DNA from: Thermoleophilia bacterium
GTDB lineage: Bacteria > Actinomycetota > Thermoleophilia > Gaiellales > SKUG01
Direction: 5' to 3'
DNA length: 12,884 nt
NCBI GenBank assembly: GCA_025964405.1
Contig: JAOPYW010000165.1
Coordinates: 1 to 12,884 of the forward strand
In this document: piece by piece, positions 6,386 to 12,884 of the stretch
How the letters are laid out: each line of letters starts with the position of its first letter
Numbering within the stretch: position 1 is the first letter of the stretch
Notes under the pieces: model-generated
Databases searched by the model: none
What the model saw: only the letters and a program-made list of their open reading frames with translations
What the model was told of the DNA's origin: nothing
Position numbers and translations under genes: made by a program

Positions 6386-7616
6386 CGCCGAGGCCTTCGT
6401 CTGGGTGTGGCTCCCGGGTGCGACCGAGCCCGTCGTCGCCGGTCGCGTCGAGCAGCGCGATGGGCTCGTGTCGTTCAACTACGGGCGCAGCTACCTGGCG
6501 CGGGAGGATGCGATCGCGCTCTACCTGCCGGAGCTCCCGCTCGTTCGCGGCGCGATCCCTCCGAGGGGCGCGCTCCAGATGGCGGGCTGCATCGACGACG
6601 CGAGCCCTGATTCCTGGGGCATGCGCGTGATCATGGACAAGCTGCTCGGCGCGCGGGCCGTCGACGCTGACCCGGCCGAGATCGGACCCGTCACCTACCT
6701 GCTGCAGTCGGGCTCGGACCGCATCGGTGCCCTCGACTTCCAGGCCAGCGCCGAAGACTACGCGCCTCGAACGACCCCGGCCTCGCTCGCAGACCTGCTC
6801 GATGCGGCAGACCGCGTCGATCGCCGCGTCGAGCTCCCCACCGCGATCAACGAGGCGCTGCTGCACGGCAGCTCGATCGGCGGTGCGCGGCCGAAGGCGC
6901 TCCTGACGGATGGCGACCACAAGTTGATCGCGAAGTTCTCGTCCTCGAGTGACGTCTATCCCGTGGTGGAGGGGGAGTACGTCGCGATGGAGCTGGCACG
7001 CCGCGTCGGCATCGACGTGGTCGCGGTGCGGCTCGAGCACGTGCTCGGGCGAAGCGTGCTGCTCATCGACCGCTTCGACCGTGCCCACGTCAGTGCCGGC
7101 TGGACCCGCCGGCTCGTGGTCTCGGTGCTGACGATGCTCGAGCTTCAGGAGATGCAGGCCCGCTATGCGACCTACCACGAGTTCGCCGAGATCGTGCGTG
7201 CACGGTTCCGGCGACCGAAGGCGACACTGCACGAACTCTTCGACCGCATCGCCTTCAACGTGCTCGTTGGCAACACCGACGACCACGCACGCAACCATGC
7301 CGCGTTCTGGAACGGCACGGAGCTGGAGCTGACCCCGGCCTACGACATCTGTCCGCAGCTCCGGTCGGGCCGTGAGGCGAACCAGGCGATGGAGATCGCG
7401 CCCGGGTCGCGAACCGCGCGCCTGCGGGCCTGCGTCGACGCCGCTGAGCTCTACGGCCTGACCGAGGCCGAGGCGCGGGCGCGCGTCGACGCGCAGGTCG
7501 AGGTCATTCGGCGTGACTGGGACGAGGTATGCGACGACGCGCAGCTCGCGCAGGTCGACCGCGACTACTTCTGGGAGCGCCAATTCCTCAACGACTACGC
7601 CTTCGAGGGGTACTGA
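6372..7616 (+). CDS. hipA: HipA family serine/threonine kinase toxin
   Basis: Full-length HipA kinase (414 aa). Members phosphorylate proteins such as glutamyl-tRNA synthetase and arrest growth; the target here is unknown. The N-terminal coupling domain spans about residues 8-125 (GRVEQRDGLVSFNYGRSYL, then DDASPDSWG). The kinase domain follows: loop GSSIGGARPKALL (167-178), Lys188 in LIAKF, Glu202 in EGEYVAMELAR, RFDR at 234-237, catalytic loop NTDDHARNH with Asp303 and Asn308, and metal-binding Asp325 in YDICP. The loop serines 167-168 could be autophosphorylation sites, as Ser150 is in E. coli HipA. All catalytic positions are intact. Two ATGs lie in tandem (6372 and 6375); either could be used. 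The gene overlaps hipB by 14 bases and ends one base from the converging mqnA-mqnC gene, with no clear terminator. Confidence 0.95.
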   Translation: MMTSDAEAFVWVWLPGATEPVVAGRVEQRDGLVSFNYGRSYLAREDAIALYLPELPLVRGAIPPRGALQMAGCIDDASPDSWGMRVIMDKLLGARAVDADPAEIGPVTYLLQSGSDRIGALDFQASAEDYAPRTTPASLADLLDAADRVDRRVELPTAINEALLHGSSIGGARPKALLTDGDHKLIAKFSSSSDVYPVVEGEYVAMELARRVGIDVVAVRLEHVLGRSVLLIDRFDRAHVSAGWTRRLVVSVLTMLELQEMQARYATYHEFAEIVRARFRRPKATLHELFDRIAFNVLVGNTDDHARNHAAFWNGTELELTPAYDICPQLRSGREANQAMEIAPGSRTARLRACVDAAELYGLTEAEARARVDAQVEVIRRDWDEVCDDAQLAQVDRDYFWERQFLNDYAFEGY

Positions 7617-7617
7617 C

Positions 7618-9783
7618 CTAGTAGGTCGTGACCGTGCGGTAGAGCGTGTCGCGCTGCACGGGGGTGAAGCCCGCGGCGGTGATCGCGTGCACGAAGTCCT
7701 CGGTCGTCGCACGATAGGTGGTGCCGGCGCTCGACACGACGTTCTCCTCGATCATGATCGAGCCCATGTCGTTCGCGCCGAAGAACAGCGCGGCCTGGCC
7801 GACCTTGAGGCCCTGTGTCACCCAGCTCGACTGCACGTTGTCGACGTTGTCGAGGAAGATGCGGCCGACCGCCTGCGTCAGCAGGTAGGTGAACGGAGTG
7901 GGCGGCGGCGGGAGGTGGCGCTGGTACGGCGCCACGCCCGCTTCGATCACCTTCGCGAGCGGCGTGCCGCCCGGCTGGAAGGTCCAGCTGGTGAAGGAGC
8001 GGAACCCGCCGGTCTCGTCCTGCACGGCGCGGATGCCTTCCATGTGGAGGGCGCGCTCGGCGAGCAGCTCGATGTGGCCGTACATCATGGTCGCACTGGT
8101 CGACATGCCCATGCGCTGCGCGACGCGCATCACGCCGAGCCAGTCGTCGGTCTTGGTCTTCTTGGGAGCCATGACGCGACGCACGCGGTCGACGAGCACC
8201 TCGCCGCCACCACCGGGCAGTGAATCCATGCCCGCATCACGCAGCTGGGTCAGCGTCTCGCCGATCGAGAGCTTCGAGCGACGCGCGATGTGCTGGATCT
8301 CCGGCGGGCTGAGCGCGTGGAGGTGGAAGGTCGGGTAGGTCGCCTTGATCGTGCGGAAGGTCTCGAGGTACCACTCGATGCCGAGGTCGGGGTTGTGCCC
8401 GCCCTGCATGAGCGCGGCGGTGCCGCCGAGCTCGATGGTCTCGCCGATCTTCTCGAGCAGTGAGTCGATCGACTGCAGGTAGCCCTCACCCGACTCGTCG
8501 CCCGGGCGTCGGTAGAACGCGCAGAAGCCACAGTCGGTCAGGCAGTAGTTGGTGTAGTTGATGTTGCGGTCGACGATGAACGTGACCTCGTCCGACGGCG
8601 TCCGCTCCAGGCGCAGTGCGTGCGCGACCTGTCCGATGTCCATGAGGCGATCGCTCTGCAGCATCGCGAGGGCGTCGACCACGTCGATGCGCTCCCCGTC
8701 GAGCGCGCGGTTGAGCACGTCGTCGACGTCACGTTCGCGACCGAGGGCCTCGAGTTCGAGGCAGCGGTCGACGTGCGCGTCGTCTTCGGGCGTCTCATCG
8801 AGCGCGCGCGAGGAGCCGACGGCCTTGAGGTAGGCACCGCGCACGACGTCCGGGTCCTGTGAGGAGACAGCGGTCTGGAACGCCTCGGCGTGCTCGTCGT
8901 CAGCGACCTCGAGCCGCACCTCGACGAACTTCGGCTGGGGCACGGCGCCGAGGAGCTGCTGCTCGGAGGCCATCCGCAGGAAGCGGATCATGCCCTTGCG
9001 CTCGTTCGGACCGAAGTCGTAGCTGAGCCGATCGAAGTAGGAGCGGGTCGCGTGCTCGTCGATGCCGTACCGCTCCGACGCCTGAGCGATCGAGTCATCC
9101 GATCCGCGGAAGCGGGTGACGCTCTCCACGAGCAGCCGGTCGAGCGTGGCGGCGGCCTCGGGGCTGCGCTCCACGGCCTCACGGCGCACGGCCCACACGG
9201 CGAACACCATGGGCAGGCCGGTCTCGCCGAGCCATCGCTCCCCGAGATCGACGAACGCGTACTTCGCGAGCTGGGCGGTGCCGCGCGCCTTGATCGCGTC
9301 GTCTCCGATCAACAGCACGGCGCGGCGTTCGCCACCGGCGAGCACGGCAGCGGGGTCCTCCTCGAGCAGGTGCAGCGTCGGCTTCGTGCCACGGAGCTGG
9401 AAGAGCACCTGCAGGAGCACCACGCTCGTTGCCGTCTGCGGTGTCACCCAGACGTCGGTGACCTGCTCGAACGGCACGTTGGTGATCGCGAAGATCGAAC
9501 CGACGGCGCCCTCGGCGCTGACGCACATCGACGGCAGCAGCATGAGCTGGTCCGCGTTGCGGGCGTACTCGATGCTCGAGATGCAGGCGACGTCGACCTC
9601 GCCGTCGACGAGGCGACGGTTGATGTCAGTCGGCACGCCGGCGAGCGTCGGCTCGATGCCGAGTGCCCAGTGCATCGGATACATGTTGAGGAAGTCGATG
9701 TGGCCGAGGCGCAGCTCGCGTGCGACGAGGTCGCGTTCGCTCGGCGTGCCGACGGTCGGCTCGAGGGTCGGGGCGTCGCTCAC
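7618..9783 (-). CDS. MqnA-MqnC fusion: chorismate dehydratase plus dehypoxanthine futalosine cyclase
   Basis: One 721-residue frame carries two enzymes of the futalosine menaquinone route. Residues about 23-290 are MqnA-like, with LGHIDFLN at the start and CISSIEYAR; MqnA turns chorismate into 3-[(1-carboxyvinyl)oxy]benzoate. Residues about 290-350 are an acidic linker. The rest is the radical-SAM enzyme MqnC, which cyclises dehypoxanthine futalosine: ALDGERI, NINYTNYC with Cys414, Cys418 and Cys421 (the 4Fe-4S ligands), LMQGGHNPDLGIEWY, HALSPPEI and LPGGGGEV. The separate enzymes are usually about 280 and 370-400 aa, which fits the total. The start is GTG 9783, which forms GTGA with the mqnE stop and has AGGAG 7 bases upstream; a start at 9846 would add 21 unlikely residues. 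It is the last gene of the operon. Confidence 0.93.
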   Translation of the reverse strand: MSDAPTLEPTVGTPSERDLVARELRLGHIDFLNMYPMHWALGIEPTLAGVPTDINRRLVDGEVDVACISSIEYARNADQLMLLPSMCVSAEGAVGSIFAITNVPFEQVTDVWVTPQTATSVVLLQVLFQLRGTKPTLHLLEEDPAAVLAGGERRAVLLIGDDAIKARGTAQLAKYAFVDLGERWLGETGLPMVFAVWAVRREAVERSPEAAATLDRLLVESVTRFRGSDDSIAQASERYGIDEHATRSYFDRLSYDFGPNERKGMIRFLRMASEQQLLGAVPQPKFVEVRLEVADDEHAEAFQTAVSSQDPDVVRGAYLKAVGSSRALDETPEDDAHVDRCLELEALGRERDVDDVLNRALDGERIDVVDALAMLQSDRLMDIGQVAHALRLERTPSDEVTFIVDRNINYTNYCLTDCGFCAFYRRPGDESGEGYLQSIDSLLEKIGETIELGGTAALMQGGHNPDLGIEWYLETFRTIKATYPTFHLHALSPPEIQHIARRSKLSIGETLTQLRDAGMDSLPGGGGEVLVDRVRRVMAPKKTKTDDWLGVMRVAQRMGMSTSATMMYGHIELLAERALHMEGIRAVQDETGGFRSFTSWTFQPGGTPLAKVIEAGVAPYQRHLPPPPTPFTYLLTQAVGRIFLDNVDNVQSSWVTQGLKVGQAALFFGANDMGSIMIEENVVSSAGTTYRATTEDFVHAITAAGFTPVQRDTLYRTVTTY

Positions 9784-11090
9784 AGTGCTGCTCCTGCTGC
9801 TTCGGTCGCGTCCTTGGGAGCGCCGTACGGCAGCTGCTTCTCCCAACGGTTGAGTTCGTTGTAGACGGTGTCGCGTTCGACCGGGATGCGGCCTGCACCC
9901 TGGATGATCGAGACGAGCTTGTTCTGCTGCGTCTCCTGCTGGGTCTTGGCACCGGCCATGTGCACGATGCGCTCCACCATCACGGTGCCGTCGACGTCGT
10001 TCGCTCCGAAGTGGAGCGCGACCTGGGCGAGCTCCGGGGAGATCATGATCCAGTAGGCCTTGATGTTCGGCACGTTGTCGAGCATGAGACGTGCGACGGC
10101 GACCATGCGCAGGTCATCCGAGCCCGAGGTGAAGGCCCAACCGCGGCGTGCGAACACCGTGTTCTCCGGATGGAAGGCGAGCGGGATGAAGCACTGCAGC
10201 GCCCCGACCTCGCCCGTCCGGTTGATCTCGGGCAGCTCGCCCGTCGCCTCGAAGTGGGCGCGCTTGGCGAGGCTCTCGTCCTGCAGCTCGCGCAGGCGCA
10301 CGAGGTGGTCGATGCGCTCCTCGAGCGTCTCGACATGGCCGTAGAGCATCGTGCAGTTCGTCTTGATGCCGACCTCGTGGGCCCGGCGGTGCACCTCGAG
10401 CCACTCCTCGGCCGTGTCCTTGCCGCGGCACACGAGGTCGCGCACGCGCTGCGAGAACACCTCGGCCCCGCCGCCCGGCATCGAGCCGAGTCCGGCCTCG
10501 ACGAGGTCCTGCAGCACCTGCGTGTCGCTCAGTCCGCCACCGAGGCGACCGAGGTGACGAATTTCCGAGGCCGTCCACATCTTGAGGTGGATGTCGGGCA
10601 CCGCTTCGTGCATGCGTCGCACGAGTTCGATGTACCACTCGTAGGTGATGTCGGGGTGCTCGCCGCCGACCACGTGGATCTCGGTCACGCCCAGCTGCGC
10701 CGCCTCGAGCGCCTGCTCGACCATCTCGTCATGCGTGAAGGCGTAGGCGCCGTCGTGCGTCTCCTGGGTGCGCGAGAACGCGCAGAACCGGCACTTGATG
10801 CGACAGATGTTGGTGTGGTTGATGTGGCGGTTGTGGTTGAAGAACACCTCGTCGCCGTGGAGCTGCTGGCGCCGGAGGTCGGCGAGGCGGCCGACCGTGA
10901 GCAGGTCGGGGCTCTCGATCAGCGTGAGGCCGTCGTCGAAGCTCAGTCGCTCGCCGGCCAGCACCTTGTCGATGAGGGGGGCGAGTTCGGGATCCTGCAC
11001 CAGGCGACGGAGCGTCTTGACCTGGAGCGGGGAAGGAGTTGCGGTAGCCGGCACGGAGGGGCCTCGGGGGTCGCGAACGGGTTGCCCCAT
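9780..11090 (-). CDS. mqnE: Aminodeoxyfutalosine synthase
   Basis: Radical-SAM enzyme (436 aa) of the futalosine pathway that joins the MqnA product to the adenosyl group of SAM. Visible family features are HTNICRIKCRFCAF with the cluster ligands Cys96, Cys100 and Cys103, VVGGEHPDITYEWY (140-153), HLKMWTASEI (168-177), MPGGGAEVF (204-212), FIPLAFHPENT (301-311) and a VERDTVYN end. The family is usually about 370-400 aa. The extra length comes partly from an N-terminal stretch of about 20 residues and partly from an insertion at about 274-295 between LQDE and the FIPLAFHP strand. ATG 11090 lies 12 bases after the polyprenyl synthase stop, with only a close AGG before it; GTG 11052 is an alternative start. 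The stop overlaps the next gene as GTGA. Confidence 0.95.
   Translation of the reverse strand: MGQPVRDPRGPSVPATATPSPLQVKTLRRLVQDPELAPLIDKVLAGERLSFDDGLTLIESPDLLTVGRLADLRRQQLHGDEVFFNHNRHINHTNICRIKCRFCAFSRTQETHDGAYAFTHDEMVEQALEAAQLGVTEIHVVGGEHPDITYEWYIELVRRMHEAVPDIHLKMWTASEIRHLGRLGGGLSDTQVLQDLVEAGLGSMPGGGAEVFSQRVRDLVCRGKDTAEEWLEVHRRAHEVGIKTNCTMLYGHVETLEERIDHLVRLRELQDESLAKRAHFEATGELPEINRTGEVGALQCFIPLAFHPENTVFARRGWAFTSGSDDLRMVAVARLMLDNVPNIKAYWIMISPELAQVALHFGANDVDGTVMVERIVHMAGAKTQQETQQNKLVSIIQGAGRIPVERDTVYNELNRWEKQLPYGAPKDATEAAGAAL
9791..9795 (-). promoter_or_regulatory. Ribosome binding site deciding the GTG start at 9783
   Basis: AGGAG on the minus strand lies 7 bases before GTG 9783, inside the end of mqnE. 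With the GTGA overlap it supports the shorter start of the fusion protein over the in-frame start at 9846. Confidence 0.7.
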
Positions 11091-11102
11091 CCTAGCGATC
11101 CA

Positions 11103-12101
11103 TCAGTGCATCCGGTCGACCGAACGGGCTGCAATGGCCCGCAATTGCACGACGTCGAAACGATCTGCGAGCGGCTCGACGAGCGCGACGGCTTCCTCGG
11201 CGAGCCGGAGCGCGGTGCGCCGCGCTGCGTCGATGCCGCCTGCATCCCTGATCCGCGCGAGCAGGCCGTCCACCTCGGCGTCGGCGACCGGGGTCGCCAG
11301 GGCGGTCGCCAGGTGGGCATCGTCGTCGATCGCAGCGAGCATCGGCAACGTGATCGTGCCGTCGCGCAGGTCGGCACCCGGGCGCTTGCCGAGCACTACC
11401 TCGGCCGACGCGTCGCCACTGTCGAGCACGTCGTCGGCGACCTGGAAGGCCACGCCGACGAGGTGGCCGAACCGGCCGAGCACCTGCACGTCGTCGTCCC
11501 GGGCACCACCGAGGATCGCACCACACTGCAGCGCCGCGGCGAAGAGCGCGCCGGTCTTGAGCCGACAGCGTTCGAGGTAGTCCTCGACCGTGATGGCGGG
11601 CTGGCGGGTCTGACGCGCCTGGAGCGCCTCGCCTTCCGCGAGCAGCTTCGAGCTGCGCGCCAGCACACGCGTGGCGGCGAGCGCACGGTCGTCACCGACG
11701 ACGCGCCGTGTCTCGACGAGCGTCGCGAACGCGCGGCTGAACAGGAAGTCGCCTGCCGCCACCGCGACGCTGCGCCCGTCGAGCGCGCCGATCGTGGGCT
11801 CACCTCGGCGGAGGCTCGCATCGTCGAGCAGGTCGTCATGCACGAGGCTTGCGGTGTGGATGAGTTCGAGCGCCGCCGCGGCTCGCACTGCGGCTCGGTC
11901 GAACGGTGCATCTCCTGCTGCGACCGCGCGGGGACGAGCGGCGAGCACGAGCAGGGGCCGCAACCGCTTGCCGCCGGCCGCGATCGGTCGACGCGCGGCC
12001 TCCACCACGACGCCGTCACGATCCGCGAGCAGCTCCACCATGTGCTGGTCGACCGCTGCGAGGAAGGCGGCGGGCGTCGCGATCGCCGTGCCGCCCGTCA
12101 T
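11103..12101 (-). CDS. Polyprenyl diphosphate synthase (menaquinone side chain)
   Basis: Trans-isoprenyl diphosphate synthase (332 aa), which lengthens an allylic diphosphate by adding isopentenyl diphosphate. Seen are GGKRLRP (43-49), the first aspartate-rich motif DDLLD (89-93, in VHDDLLDDASLRRG), GDFLF, the KTGALF segment (182-187) and the second motif FQVADDVLD (219-227). These are the Mg-diphosphate binding sites and are all intact. Residues before the first motif are small (ALELIHTASLVHD), which fits a long-chain product, but chain length cannot be read with confidence. Its place between menG and mqnE argues for the menaquinone tail (heptaprenyl to nonaprenyl, HepT/IspB-like). ATG 12101 overlaps the menG stop as ATGA. 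Upstream in-frame sequence to 12416 is antisense-like shadow, not part of the protein. Confidence 0.94.
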   Translation of the reverse strand: MTGGTAIATPAAFLAAVDQHMVELLADRDGVVVEAARRPIAAGGKRLRPLLVLAARPRAVAAGDAPFDRAAVRAAAALELIHTASLVHDDLLDDASLRRGEPTIGALDGRSVAVAAGDFLFSRAFATLVETRRVVGDDRALAATRVLARSSKLLAEGEALQARQTRQPAITVEDYLERCRLKTGALFAAALQCGAILGGARDDDVQVLGRFGHLVGVAFQVADDVLDSGDASAEVVLGKRPGADLRDGTITLPMLAAIDDDAHLATALATPVADAEVDGLLARIRDAGGIDAARRTALRLAEEAVALVEPLADRFDVVQLRAIAARSVDRMH

Positions 12102-12865
12102 GCCGGACCTGCGACCTCGTCGCGCTGTTCGGTGGCGCGCGGCGCCTCGGGAGCGGGTGACAGCGGGAGCACGCCGCTGTGGAGGGCGACGATGCCGCCG
12201 CCGTACATCTTCCAGCTCACGTCGCCGATGCCTGCGGCCTGCATGATCTCGCGCAGCTTGGGCGGGCGCGGGAAGGTCTTGGTCGACTCCGGCAGGTAGG
12301 TGTACGCCGCGCGATCGCGCGAGATGACCGCACCCAACGCCGGCACGACACGGTCGAACCACACGTCGTAGAACCCGTTCGCCACCTTCGACTTCGGCCG
12401 CGTGATCTCCAGGCACACGATGCGTGCCCCGGGGCGACCCACACGGGCGAACTCGCGGAAGGCGAGCGGAATGTCCTCGACGTTGCGCACGCCGAAGCTG
12501 ACGGTGATCGCGTCGAACGAATTGTCGTCGAAGGGCAGCCTGAGCGCATCGCCCTGCAGGAACTCGACACGGGTGCGTGCAGCCGGATCACGATGACCCT
12601 TCTGGCGCTTGCGTGCCTGGTCGAGCATGCCCTCCGAGAAGTCGGCTCCGATGACGTGCTCCGCGCCGGCCTCCGCGAGGAGGAACGTGATGTCACCCGT
12701 GCCGCAACACACGTCGAGCGCGCGGGTCGACGGGTCGATGCGCGCAGCGCGCACGGCGGCGTTGCGCCAGCGCTTGTCGATGCCCAACGTCATCACTCGG
12801 TTCATCAGGTCGTAGCGACCCGAGATGCGGTTGAACATCGACTGGACGTCTTCGGCACGTGGCAT
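12098..12865 (-). CDS. menG: Demethylmenaquinone methyltransferase (MenG/UbiE)
   Basis: SAM-dependent C-methyltransferase (255 aa) for the last step of menaquinone synthesis. The family signature YDLMNRVMTLGIDKRWR is at 18-34, the SAM-binding loop ALDVCCGTGD at 49-58, acidic Asp75 follows strand 2 (VIGADFS), and SFGVRNVED (123-131), RVGRPGARIVCLE (141-153), YTYLPES (188-194) and YGGGIVALHSG (221-231) are family-typical. About 24 residues rich in Pro, Ala and Glu extend past the usual C-terminus. It is the first gene of the minus-strand menaquinone operon within the window. The ATG at 12865 is preceded by a TAGGAT box 6 bases away, which suggests a leaderless transcript, although AGGA in the same stretch could also bind ribosomes. 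Confidence 0.96.
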   Translation of the reverse strand: MPRAEDVQSMFNRISGRYDLMNRVMTLGIDKRWRNAAVRAARIDPSTRALDVCCGTGDITFLLAEAGAEHVIGADFSEGMLDQARKRQKGHRDPAARTRVEFLQGDALRLPFDDNSFDAITVSFGVRNVEDIPLAFREFARVGRPGARIVCLEITRPKSKVANGFYDVWFDRVVPALGAVISRDRAAYTYLPESTKTFPRPPKLREIMQAAGIGDVSWKMYGGGIVALHSGVLPLSPAPEAPRATEQRDEVAGPA

Positions 12866-12871
12866 GCCCCG

Positions 12872-12877
12872 ATCCTA
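12872..12877 (-). promoter_or_regulatory. Candidate -10 box of the menaquinone operon
   Basis: TAGGAT on the minus strand fits TANNNT and ends 6 bases before the menG ATG, so transcription would begin at or next to the start codon. The -35 region would lie beyond the window end, so it cannot be checked here. Confidence 0.4.
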
Positions 12878-12884
12878 GCAGCGA

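Noticed and set aside
7615..7627. Palindrome GACCTA-G-TAGGTC as a terminator
   Set aside because: A 6-bp stem with a one-base loop and no T-run cannot form a useful terminator hairpin; it partly consists of the two stop codons.
6315..7712. Minus-strand open frame of 465 codons opposite hipA
   Set aside because: Antisense to an intact HipA kinase, with composition typical of a shadow frame.
9720..12299. Plus-strand open frame of 859 codons opposite polyprenyl synthase, mqnE and part of the fusion gene
   Set aside because: It crosses three well-supported minus-strand genes and encodes a low-complexity Arg/His/Glu/Val-rich product with no recognisable motif.
11103..12416. Longer polyprenyl synthase starting at 12416
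   Set aside because: The extra 105 residues overlap menG in another frame and look non-native. ATG 12101 gives a normal family start and an ATGA junction.

Overview
The window is high-GC bacterial DNA, roughly two-thirds G+C by eye. It looks chromosomal and most resembles an actinomycete, plausibly of the class Acidimicrobiia. The grounds are the dense G/C third-position codon use, an aa3-family oxidase operon, futalosine-route menaquinone genes, many 4-bp ATGA/GTGA gene junctions and at least two candidate leaderless starts. The class assignment is inference; no rRNA or other phylogenetic marker is present.

Layout. (1) Bases 1-3333, plus strand: the 3' end of coxB, then coxA and coxC, an aerobic terminal oxidase operon closed by a strong hairpin at 3357-3386. 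CoxA is unusual in two ways. It carries the A2-type Tyr-Ser motif in place of the helix VI glutamate, and it has about 150 extra N-terminal residues holding about four membrane helices. (2) Bases 3409-4661: a divergent pair, a four-helix membrane protein of unknown function (minus) and a membrane-anchored thioredoxin-like protein with a CMEC motif (plus). (3) Bases 4716-7616, plus strand: two consecutive HipA-type kinase modules. The first is a short HipA-like kinase coupled to a DUF3037 protein. The second is a hipB-hipA toxin-antitoxin pair preceded by a 150-base control region with repeated TTCA-N6-TGAA-like operators. (4) Bases 7618-12865, minus strand: a compact menaquinone operon transcribed as menG/ubiE, polyprenyl diphosphate synthase, mqnE, then a single reading frame that fuses MqnA to MqnC.

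The two ends of the window fit together functionally. The minus-strand operon makes the quinone of the electron transport chain and the plus-strand cox operon builds the terminal oxidase. The Hip kinase island lies between them, and its last gene ends one base from the end of the mqnA-mqnC gene. No tRNA, rRNA, CRISPR array, insertion sequence or phage gene was seen. Apart from the short spacers described below, all of the sequence is coding.
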